Shown in pieces: positions 45,446-55,910 of a stretch of DNA of 64,000 nucleotides. Within the stretch, counting starts at the first letter, position 1. The number at the start of each line of letters is the position of its first letter. The stretch is from Nepenthes gracilis (lineage: Eukaryota; Streptophyta; Magnoliopsida; Caryophyllales; Nepenthaceae). Made by a program: the position numbers and the translations under genes. The notes under the pieces were generated by a model. That model did no database searches. It was not told where the DNA came from and saw nothing but the letters and a program-made list of their open reading frames with translations. The stretch spans positions 9,834,037 through 9,898,036 of the forward strand of contig BSYO01000004.1 in the NCBI GenBank assembly GCA_033239525.1, in the 5' to 3' direction.

Positions 45446-47805
45446 TGTGAAATCCCAATCCCAAAAACATAAAGGGCTAGAAAGTACATGGTAGTGAAAG
45501 GCTTAAAAATAGGAGTGATTTGTGAAGGGCTTCAAAGCTAAAGAGGCTTTGTGTGCTTTTAGAGGCTGGAATAAAATCATGAAGGATGAAGTGATTATGG
45601 GCTTGTAAATGGCTTAAAGGCCGGAGTGGCTTTATGCAACATGAAGGTCGGAGTGGCTTTATGCAACATGAAGGCCGGAGTGCCTCATGGAAGGCTTGAA
45701 GGCCAGAGTGGCCTTGTGCCACTTGGAGGCTGGAGTGATGTTTTGGTGAAGAAGAAAACCAGAGTAATGATTTAATGAAGGAGGCCGGAGTGATGATTTG
45801 ATGTAGGAGGCCAGAGTGATTGTAAAAGCATTGAGGCCTGAGTGATGATTTGATAAAGGAGGCCGGAGTGATGTTTTGATGAAGAAGAAAACCAGAGTGA
45901 CCATGGAAGCACAATGAGGCCTGTTTAAGAAAGAGATGGATGTTGGCCGGTTTTGAGTAAGAAGAAAATGCTAGCCGGTTGGATTAATAATGAGTTGTTG
46001 ACCGAATTTAGAATTATGGACCAGAATATATTGCAAGATGATAAAGGCTGACTTTGTTATTTAGTCGGACTAGATCCAACTACTCCAATCTAATTAGAGT
46101 AAGTAAACTATCCTTACCTACTCCGTTGACCTTCTAGAAGAAAGTACCAAGTAGATAAATTACCCCACTTATTCCCACCTAACTTTTCCTCTATATATAC
46201 TGAATTCCTAGTCTGAAAAAGGAGTGAGAAAAATCTGTAAAAGAAAGAAAAAGTAAGAGGCGAAGAGGAAGAGGGAGCCTTAGGCTAGTCGGAGTGGACA
46301 GTTTGGAAATCAGGCAAGTGTACCTTTTGATTTTAAGTTAAGACTTTTAGAACGTTTTGATGCAAAAATACTTCAGACTTGTTTTCTATAATTATTGCTT
46401 TTAAATATATCTGTACGTTAGATGCGAGGAATGCATGAATAATATGAATTTTATTTGTAATATTAATTTCATACTTTAAGTTTAATGTATGGTCGGACTG
46501 CTTTGCATGCATGAATAAAATTTTGATTTGGATTTCATGTTTGATCTATGCTTTCTGTTCAAATCATGTTAGGATTTGCCTTGTATGAAAATTTGGCATG
46601 AAACTGGAATAACAAAATAAGAAGGCCCTTTGTACCTGTCCGAAAAATGGAACATATGAATTTTGAATCGGCCCGGAGACATGATGTCAAAATAAGAAGG
46701 CCCTTTGTATCTATCCGAAAAATGGAGTATATAAATTGTGAATTGGCCTTAAGACACGATAAACTATGAACGAATAAGATCGGACCTAGTACTGTCCACA
46801 ATTAGATAATGTTCACCTGCATGCCTTAGAACTTTATGGTGGTAATCTAGAATAGCTCCGTCCATGGAGTGATACGTGGTTTTCCCCTCATCGGGACGTA
46901 ATGAGAGGGTAGAAATTGAATATCGAATAGAGGCCTTTGATTGTGTGGAGTGAACAGAACATAATCTATCCTATGAAAAAAATATAAATATGAATTTTGA
47001 ATAGAGGTTTTTGATTGTGTGGAGTGAATACAATCTATTTTCGATTACTCTCCCCCTTGGTTGGTAGGGTCTACTAGCCTAGGTTCCTTTGGATAATAAA
47101 AATCAGTAAAAATGATATGAATCTGAGAACTTTTGACATGAGACATGAACTTCGGGTTTGATACTAAATTTTGGACCCCAAAAATTTATATGAGACAATA
47201 AGTTATATGCTTGAAAAACCAACATTGAGCGGTTATATTACGTACTCTAGAAATTGGCTTTGATCATGAATCTTGAAATTTTTATGACATTGTTTTATTG
47301 TATATTTTTAGTACCTTGCTGAGTTTTGACTCATTTTTTTAAAATTTTTCAGATGAGACTGTAGAATTAAAGTCAAACGAGCAAAACTAGATCAAGCTTA
47401 GAAAGAAGGGATCTTGGATCCGAAGAGCCTATTGAAGATTCTTTTGAAAGGATTTCGGTAGTCTTAAATGAAATTATCGTTGAATAGCATGTATGAGAAT
47501 ATCGACGCTTTCACTTTTGTACCTTTTGGAATATATCTACTTCCGCCATTATCTTTTGGTTGTAATCAAGTTTTAAAACGGCATCTCTGTACGAATTTTG
47601 ATCCAATGAAATGGAATGTTAAAAGAGTTGGAGCCATTATTGTTATATGGCATTTGGTGATCTTGTGATTGTGTTAATTATGCTTTTGATAATTTACTTT
47701 GTGTGGTATGACCAATCCGGACTGATTTGCCTAAGAGTTTGAAATCTTGGGTGTCAGTTCCGGATGGTCTCCAACGGAGCAAAAAAAACAAAGAGGTCCG
47801 TCACA
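45446..47805 (+). repeat. Right LTR of the Tekay-like element
   Basis: Uninterrupted partner of the left LTR, with TATA box CTATATATAC at 46191-46200 and the GGCCGGAGTG motif series at about 45610-45905. It ends GGTCCGTCACA before the target duplication. Confidence 0.93.
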
Positions 47806-47810
47806 CAAAG

Positions 47811-49230
47811 GTTTGTTCAGGTCTTTGCAGAAAACGGGTAAGGTGTCCTTTCTGGATTAGCTATTCGATCTCTTTCTACAACGTTCGACAGTCTTCAGTG
47901 CTGTGGCTACCGCACCATGGTAGTGACAATACTTTGATTAATCACCTCCATCTTCGTGTGAGAGTTGTTCAAAGTAGTCAAGTCCAGGGGTTTGAATTCC
48001 ATTAGTGATATTGGTTCAGACTTTGCTGCTTCCTTATTCCTCAAAGACCCATGTGGTCATCGTTCTTTCTCTTTCCTTCCAACACCTTCTGTCAGAAATG
48101 GTCCATATGGTATGGCCGTTTCGCTTCATTGGTTTCTTCAGCTGTTATATAGGGTCGAACAATAGCCTTGACCTCTCTGAAAGTATGTGAGTCCTTATGA
48201 GCCTGATGCTTGAAGAAGTCCCTACACTCTAAGGTCAATATGAAAGCACTCAACTTCACCTTTTCTGTTAGTTTGGATATCTTCTGAATCTCGGTTATGA
48301 AGTGAGCTAGGAATTTCTTCAAACTCTCATTTGACCATTGCTTAACACGAGTAAGGTGTCATGATTACTTCTCCTCTCTCTAACAGGAGGGAAATTGGGA
48401 CAAGAAACTGTCGGCCAAATTTTGAAATGTCCGAATCGAGTTCGATTAAAGTCGATAGAACCATACGCAAGCGTCTCTTTTGTGAGTCAAGGGGAAGGAC
48501 ATACACATTACTGTATCGTCCAAACCTTGAAAACTCAAAAGAGTGTAGCAATTGTCAAGATGGTCTATCGGATCAGTATTTTTATCGTAAAGATTTAGGG
48601 TTGGCATCTTGAACTTGTAAGGGAAAGGACATGTTCGGATCTCTATTGTGAATGGAGATCTCCAGAAGTCAGCAGTTTGTCCTCCGGCATCTCCTTTGAA
48701 AATGTGCTGTCATTTTTTTAACTTTCTTCTCCATCTAAGGAGTTACCATTCTCTTCTCATTGAAAAAAATTCTCAATTGTAAAGGGCTTTGTCTGGCCTG
48801 AGTGGTTGGGTAGCTCACAATCTTTGGAGGGCATGCACTGTGAGAGGCTCCTACTTGATATGATGGCTTTCTATCGTAATGAGAATAACGAGGATTTTGC
48901 CTCTTAGGGCTGTCCTATCTGGTTTTGTAACCCAGACGACACTCCAAGTGTATCAGGACTTTATTGCTCGAGGCAGTTTGAATCCCGAGGCCTTCAGGCT
49001 GTCGGCCCTTATTGGTTAGGAACTTCCTTCCCCTCTTCCTTCACTTGGTAGTCGCTGTTTGGGAGGTGAAAGACGGAACGCCCTTTGATCGCTCATCAAG
49101 CCGTGCACAAATGATCTGGATGGCCTTAGAGATGCCATCCATTCTCATTGCAAGTTCTCGCACACAGAGGTCTGGATGGTCATCCACCCGACTGCCCATA
49201 AGAGGATAGTTGCCACATGAGGTGGCATTT
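47811..49230 (-). pseudogene. Tat2 gag
   Basis: Minus strand, right to left: N-terminal part from about 49200 (DDHPDLCVRELAMRMDGISK), capsid domain (KFKMPTLNLYDKNTDPIDHL near 48600; RMVLSTLIELDSDISKF; open 48322-48092 with KFLAHFITEIQKISKLTEKV), and a degenerate CHHC knuckle near 47930 (YCHYHGAVATALKTVERC). This is the Tat gag order (PF03732-like). Several frame changes and stops. It continues into pol across the chromovirus insertion. Confidence 0.78.
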
Positions 49231-49327
49231 CTAATTGGTGCACTAACTTATGCTCGTGTGTTCACTATGTTGGTCTTTATAGAAATATGGTAGTTGAAAT
49301 TTTTAGTCATTTTTCATAGATAACACC

Positions 49328-50003
49328 AATGATACATTCTCGAATCTGAATTATTGTACAGATTAGGGAGCCAAGAACTGCCCGTCTGGTCTAAAATGGG
49401 TCCGGTCTTCTTATACTCTTAATTTTAATCATATATAACACAACAAAGTACGGTCAAAAAATTAGCAGAACTTACTTTCCAGCATAACCTCTAATACTCA
49501 AGTCAAAATCCTTCTTTGAGGAAAGGAAAATCAGAGGATGCAAGTATAAATACTTATCTAAATATTTTTAATTTACGGTGTGCGCTTTTTAGAAATCGTC
49601 TTAATGAGAAAGAGAAATAGTGTGCTTGGAGTATCTTAAGTTGTCTTTTGTTTAGTGTTTTGTTTGGTTGAGCAGCATCTCCTTTTTCTTATTGGGAATG
49701 AAAGATTTTTATAAAAATTAGGAGACAGATGATTTTTTTTACCAACCGTTTAATAAACTGCTGGGTGGATAAGACGTCATTCACCTGGCGGTTTCAACTA
49801 GCGCTCGAGACCGTTGAATTCAAATAAGAAAAGAAACCCATTTTGGTCGTTAGTGTCAGTTCCGTCTTCCTTCAATAAACAAATAGCTTGGATAGAGCCG
49901 ACGATAACATCCAGCAATTTGGGCCGTGTGGGTTGACTAGACTTCTATTATTTTATAAGCCAAATTCTTAGACAGAGTCTTCCTTTTAGACCATAAACAA
50001 TCA
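49328..50003 (-). repeat. 5' LTR of Tat2 (outer end uncertain)
   Basis: The inner end TGATACATTCTCGAATCTGAATTATTGTACAG adjoins a decayed primer-binding site (minus strand TTGGTGTTATCTATG, compare TTGGCGCCGTCTGTGG). The inner end matches 60221-60255. A minus-strand TATA-like AAGTATTTATACTTGC lies near 49545. The outer boundary is set at the start of the duplicated segment, by inference only. Confidence 0.55.
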
Positions 50004-50428
50004 AACCCTTCAATATATTTTAAAAAGTAATACTATAAAATATTATCATATATGAATTTACTATATTTGATACAAATAAATCAAAAGCAATTGTCAAACC
50101 ACAAGTACCGATCGTCGCTGTGGATGAGGAATGCATTTAGCATGTGCGTTCGTTCTCACGTAAGAATGAGAAGTCGGCAAAAACGTGTGGAACCGCGGCC
50201 ACGTACACTTGTTTGTTTGACGGGAAGCCCTTAATCGGACGGTGCCGGGATATCTTTAATATTAATATCTGAATCTTAATTTTTTTTCGTGACCATAATT
50301 AATTTGAAACAACATGAATTGAACTCTATAAGATTAAATTTTTTATTTTTTATTAATAATTCAGTGGGAGAGTGGCCGTCCAAATAAGCCACACCATAAA
50401 ACGTGTAACAAAAATTCTTTAAAGATAA
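50004..50428 (+). repeat. Duplicated segment, copy 2 (partner 21998-22735)
   Basis: Same sequence as copy 1 except that about 300 bases are absent after GTGACCATAATTAATTTG. Both copies lie next to Tat LTR sequence. Confidence 0.8.
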
Positions 50429-51466
50429 TCACCAGAAAACAGAAAAAAATGAATTCTTTAGCAGATCTGTGCTATTATTGCCCCCAATTCGACTTAAATT
50501 ATAATACATATGAAATTAATCTCTTTTGTGTTAAAAATTATATGATTTAATTTTAATCTTTAATTTAAAAAATGATTAAAATTTATTTATTATAAAATAG
50601 TTTATTTTAACTTATTTATAATTTTATTAAAAAAATAACTAGCTCATAATTATTTATATTTTAGTTAATTCTAAAGAGATAATTAAGACTGACATAGCCA
50701 AATACTTAAAACCTGAGATAATTCATTATTCATCAGAGGCTAAATAATTATATTTTCTATAGTTATAATATTATGGCATGGGATAGAGTCATGGGTAACT
50801 TTTTATTTTTTTTTAAGAAAAAAAATAAAATTTTAATTTAAGTTGTAATCATACTTGTTTATATTTTTAAAATATTTTTTATTGAAATTATCTAATATTA
50901 TTATATGAACTATTAAATGAACAGAAATTATATTTTATACATTTAAAAAATAATGTTATTTATTATCGAGGAAAACTATGTGTGTTCTTTTAATTAATAT
51001 TTAAGTTGTTTAATAATAATATTTAAATTACTATTTAATATTGTTTATAACTTAACAATACTATATATTATTAATTTGTTACAAAAATTAAACTAGTCAT
51101 ATCATAATAATTTATAGGATAATTATTATTATAAAAAATTAGTAATATATATATTTTAATGATAATAATTTATAGGATTATCATTATTATAAAAATATTA
51201 ATATATAAATTTTAGTTATTGATAATTAAATATATATGTAAGTCTATAAATTTTAAGTATTATTAGACTCAGTCTCAAAATATTAATTTTACAAGGCTAA
51301 TACTGGCATTTTTACCCTTAGTAAACTAACCGTAACCTAACTTCCTTTTATAACTTTTTTTTTAGTAAGAAAGTTTGACAGCTTTGATGAGTTTAATAAT
51401 TAGCCCTCCTAATTGGTTCTGTCTTATTAGCTTGGTTTGATTTATTTGGGCTTTCCCCTTACTATA
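50429..51466. other. Very AT-rich spacer
   Basis: A/T-dominated sequence with short repeats (AATTTATAGGATTATTATTAT-like at about 51108 and 51165). No coding frame above background. Its end supplies the left target duplication CTATA (51462-51466) of the next element. Confidence 0.5.
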
Positions 51467-52199
51467 TGTGATGGAACGGTCATATTCTACCGTATATGAC
51501 CTCCGTCAAATTATTGTACTTATACCATATTAAAGTATATTCTAATCAAAATGTATATATATATATATATATTTTTATCAATGGATTTAAAATTTTCTTT
51601 TATTTTACATTGCGTGCATAGGGTCGCATAAGGTCAAAACTCTTGAGTCAGCCATATTAAGTAGGTCAATCAAACTAAGTCGGTTAACATCTTGGCCATT
51701 CGAAGATTTTAGGTCGGTCGGCCAGACGCATGAGTCCAGAAACGAATTGAGATGCCACTAGAAACCACAAATTCTTTCCAATAAAATTTAGTGAAAGCAC
51801 ATAATTTACCCATTAATTAATACTATAGAATCGTTTTACAAAATTTTTCGAAAGGACGAAAAGAGAATTACATCAATATCACTTATGTACGGATACTTAA
51901 TTCCCGATTAGTCTTCTGCCTAGCTAGTCCATCAGACTTTATTCCTTCTCGTCCGGTATAAACTCATCATCATCTGAAAGAAAGTAGAAGGGGAGTGAAC
52001 TAAAAGCCCAACAATGTACCTATAAGAAAAAGTCATACATAATCATAATTAGGATAGAAACAGACAAAACGTAATGAAGGCATTTATGCATGCAGATCAT
52101 GAAACGTAGCCGGAGTCAAATTCATAAAAATATGAACCGAAGTCATTTTCATGCAAATTGGTTTCGAAAGCATGTTTCTATTTCCAAACCATTCTTCGT

Positions 52200-52690
52200 C
52201 AAAAATCGGTTACATTTACTGTCCATAACTCTTGACCAACAAATAGCTAAATTTAAGGTCAGTAACTCTTAACCAACCATAACAACTATATTTAAGGTAT
52301 GTAGTTTTTGACCAACAAAACGGTTATATTTAAGGTCCGTAACTTTTGACTAATAAAAACGGTTACATTTAATGTTCATAACTCTTGACCAACATATCTC
52401 AAATAACGGCTACATTTAAAGTCTGCAATTCTCGACCCTCTTGACTATCAAATCCCATAAACGGCTACATTTAAGGTCCGTAACTCTTAACCAACCAAAA
52501 TGGCTACATTTAACGTTCGTAACTCTTGATCAATATATCTCAAATAAGGGCTGTATTTAAGATCTGCAACTCTTGATCCTCTTGACCATCAAATCCTATA
52601 AACGGCTACATTTAAGGTCCGTAACTCTTAACCAACCAAAATGACTACATTTAAAGTCCGTAACTCTTGACTAACAAAATTCGTTTTCAA
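52200..52690 (+). repeat. About 45-bp repeat array in the left LTR
   Basis: Units of CGGCTACATTTAAGGTCCGTAACTCTTGACCAAC... repeat about ten times with higher-order grouping (every third or fourth unit carries ATATCTCAAATAACGG and CTCGACCCTCTTGAC). The equivalent array in the right LTR is at 56655-57100. Units have diverged differently in the two LTRs. Confidence 0.85.
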
Positions 52691-53879
52691 AATCCACGAG
52701 CTTCCAAAAGTTCGAAGTTCAAATAGCCAAAGTTATTCAGTAATGCAAATAATCAGACATCTTTTACATGCAAATAGCCAAATTTCTTTTTAAACATGCT
52801 CATGACCAGACTTCTTTAAATATACAAATATCCGCACTTCATATAGATATACAAATAACCAAAGTTCTTTAAGGATGCATTTATAAACGATAATATCATG
52901 CAAAAAGTAATTATCCTAACATTCTTAAGTAGAAACTTAATTAGGAGAGTATGAGAACAATAATGCTTAATAGATTTAAAACATGAAATTAGTAAAAACG
53001 TTGGGTACTCTTACCTTAGCCTTTTCTCTAGATTTTCTTACTTAATTTGACCTTGAATTCTCTTCCTTCTATAATTCTTCGTCTATATCTCCTTTGCTTC
53101 TAAAACTTACTCCCAAACCCTCGTATTCAGCATTTATTGGCGACTGGGGATAGGTGAGAGTAGATGGGACAGGTTATCTACTACCGATATTTTATTCATA
53201 TCCTATTTTTCAAAGAATTTTAGAGAATTCTAGCAGGTAGGAGTAGTTCACCTAGTCATAACTGGCCACTTCGACCTTTAGCCAAAACCAGTCAATGATT
53301 CATTCCTTGCTTACAGTCAATGATTCATTCCTTGCCTACAGTCAATTCTGGTCAACTTTCTTGACCAGTCAATATTTCATTTTACCATCTTTCTTCTTTG
53401 ATTGTCTTTTTGACAATTTACTCCGAAAATATCATTAATGTTCTCCTGAAGTCATACTATCCATCTACGTTGGCCATTTCTACTTTGTTTATCTTACCTT
53501 ATCATTATATCCACTCTGACCTTGGCTAATATGCTTATCCTCTTCTATCAATCAACTCCGATCATCTCCTTCTAAATCTACTATGGTCATTCTCTCTGAA
53601 AAATGTCTCCAGAAATCATCTCCGTATTTCACTTAATCGTATTCAAAAATGGTCTCTTGCAGAAATCCATCCTCCTTCCTCATTTGGTCAGATTATTTCC
53701 CAAACAGGATTTAACCTCTCATAGCCGATCAACCTTCCGTTGACTGGATCATTTTCCCCCGTACCCTGCCTATCCAATCAACAAGGCGCTATCAGAATTT
53801 CTTCCTCACGGTCTACCGGTCAAAAGGGCGTTGACCGAATATTTTTACAACCGGACATTTCTCCTCAAAAAGCACACCG

Positions 53880-54425
53880 GCATTTGAACCCAGTGATTTT
53901 TCTCAAGATACAAACCTGTAATTTTACCCATTCCGGTAAATTGCACATGCTAGTAAAATTCATGCAAACTAGCAATTTTGCCATACCGCAAAATCCGTAC
54001 AAACTGGCAATTAGTCATTCCGACAAAACTCATGCAAACCAATTATTTCTTTCATTCCAATTCATACCGAAAATTTACATCATTCTGGGCATTTAACCAT
54101 TCTGGGTGTTTTTATTCATTTTGTTAATTTGCTTCATTCCTGCATTATTGTACCCATATCGGTCATTTTATGCAAACCGGCCATTTCATCCCTTTCAATC
54201 ATACTGGTTACTTTAATCACAAGCATACCTATCATTTTATTTTATTCCGTCCATTTACTTCATTCTGAGAAATTCTCCAAACCGCCCAAAATGCATCATA
54301 ACGGCATTTTACACCATACCAGGCAAACTACACATTCCGACCAAATGCGCCATACCGGGAAGATTGTGCATCCCCGTCAAATGCACCATACTGGTAATTT
54401 CATCCATTCTAGCCATTAGTGCAAT
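53880..54425 (+). repeat. Short-period CATTCCGG-type repeats in the LTR
   Basis: Short units such as CAATTAGTCATTCCGACAAAA and CACCATACCGG recur every 20-30 bases; the matching zone in the right LTR is 58255-58790. Open frames of 96-153 codons there come from this periodic sequence. Confidence 0.6.
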
Positions 54426-54651
54426 TCGAGCAAAATCCTAATCAGCGAAGCCAATTCCGGTTAACGATTTTCTGTTGGTCAACTTGCCAATTCCAGTCAA
54501 CAATTTTACTACCGGTCAACTATTCTTTTCTTTAGATAATTTTTTGGCCATTATAATAATTCCTTATAACTTAATATCTTTATATAAATTAATTAAACAA
54601 AATTTTGATTATACGACCTTAATTACGATTCTTGAAAATCAGGATATTACA

Positions 54652-55910
54652 ATCTCCCACACTTATAAAAATTCCATCCTCAAAATTTAAAGAAACTCAA
54701 TATCGAATAATTAAGGATATTCCTCTTTAATCACTCTGATCCTCAACATTTGATTTATATTCCTAAAATTTTAAACTGGGACTTCAACAAAAGGCTAGTT
54801 AGGGGAATAAGAAATATTTTCTCAGTCAATTAACCGCCTCTCCGACTTACTAAGAAGCCTCAATTTTGATTTTTTCTCATATTCTGAAAATAATCAGTTT
54901 CCTCAATTCAAATCCTGAGATCTTATGAGTCCACACAATTCTATTGTGCTATTCTAATCAACTCTTTACTACAATTCTTGCCCATGGATTCATATCAAAC
55001 ACCTAGGTTATATAACCGTTATAACCTGAGAAGATTCCAAAGATATCAGTATTTCTAGGGCAAAAAACCATAAATCTCAGAAACGTAACTAAAACAATCA
55101 TCCCAAAATTTCAGTACAATCCTCAAGTTATTTCAAAACTTAAACATTTAGAAACTTATCATCTTATTATCAGGCCAACTTATCAGATCATCCAATTTTC
55201 ACAATAGTCGGACTAGCACCCAAAGACTTTACCGTTTGATAATTTTTATAAATTCCTAGATAACCTCATGAATTCTATTTGGGGCCCTTAAGATCAATGC
55301 CAATTCCGGCTCTTTCTTGATAATAGCCTTAATTGTCAATCAGAAAAGCAATTCTTCTCTTTTAATCACATCATCAAATTTTCCAATATCCGCGCAATAC
55401 TTTAAGGTATGGCCTAACATGCCATCTATACTTGACATATATCTTCATCATATAACTTGTAATCACAGTGATATTAGTTCTGTTATCTCTATGCTAACTC
55501 TTCCTCATACTCAAATTTCACAATCCCAATTACAAGTAAAAATATTCTTATCCAAAAATCAAGATATTCTTATCCCAAATCATCTTCAGTGTTGTGGCAT
55601 CTTGCTAACCATATTGCCCAATAACCTCATGGCAGATTTAGAATCAAAATTCTTACCTCAAGGCCTAAATCAAACCTCACCACATAATATTGTTTTTATC
55701 TTCCAAAACAGCATCTACTCTATCAGATCAGAATTCAGGCCCTAGTTACAACGTCCTAATCTTGCTAGTCTACTTTGCCAGATTAGAATGATTAAGTCTA
55801 ATTAATGTAACTCAATCCTTCGCCTATCCATTTGATCAAACTTAATCTATCCTAAACTTCCGCATATATTCAGATCAAAAACTAAGGTATCTCATTTCTC
55901 TAATATCATT
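54652..55910 (-). pseudogene. Decayed interior of the large-LTR element
   Basis: On the minus strand, RVIKEEYP*LFDIEFL*ILRMEFL near 54720-54670 matches the end of a chromovirus polyprotein (compare 28180-28270). The rest has stops in all frames and no domain can be read. The 142-codon plus-strand frame at 55317-55745 runs against the element, has no recognisable domain and is not called a gene. Confidence 0.5.

Larger units (their letters stand above)
34010..47805 (+). mobile_element. Tekay-like chromovirus (Ty3/gypsy), nested in Tat2
   Basis: LTRs start TGTGA(G/A)ATCC and end GTCACA: the left LTR is split (34010-35304 and 39706-40742, about 2.33 kb without the insert) and the right LTR is 45446-47805 (2.36 kb). 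The target duplication CAAAG lies at 34005-34009 and 47806-47810. A primer-binding site (ATTGGTATCTGA, 40743-40754) and a purine-rich tract (AAGTAGGAAAGAAT, 45432-45445) are present. The interior has gag, protease, RT, RNase H, integrase and chromodomain in chromovirus order. Long LTRs and a chromodomain point to the Tekay/Del branch. By eye the LTRs are about 95% identical. Confidence 0.93.
29149..50003 (-). mobile_element. Tat element (Tat2), interrupted by a nested chromovirus
   Basis: On the minus strand: 5' LTR (50003-49328), gag (49230-47811), interruption by the Tekay-like element at 47806/34009, protease-RT-RNase H-integrase (33962-30090), then an oppositely oriented ORF remnant (29149-29556, plus). 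Sequence either side of the insertion joins through one copy of CAAAG. The 3' LTR and the front of the antisense gene are gone; the left end abuts the chromovirus LTR at about 29135-29149. Heavily mutated, not autonomous. Confidence 0.8.
51467..54651 (-). repeat. Left LTR of the large-LTR element
   Basis: Holds a (TA)n run at 51552-51572, a repeat array at about 52200-52690 and a second periodic zone at about 53880-54425. The minus-strand TATA box seen in the partner (CTATAAATAC) is degraded here to CCAATAAATG near 53131-53140. Confidence 0.85.

Noticed and set aside
30000..50003. tRNA-like matches at TGGTATC sequences
   Set aside because: These are retrotransposon primer-binding sites complementary to tRNA ends, beside LTRs, and not tRNA genes.
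54129..54419. His-rich 96-codon frame (and 153-codon frame at 58324)
   Set aside because: Both come from short-period repeats in the LTR pair and differ between the copies.
55317..55745. 142-codon plus-strand frame in the large-LTR element
   Set aside because: Runs opposite to the element and shows no domain; the minus strand has polyprotein-tail similarity nearby.
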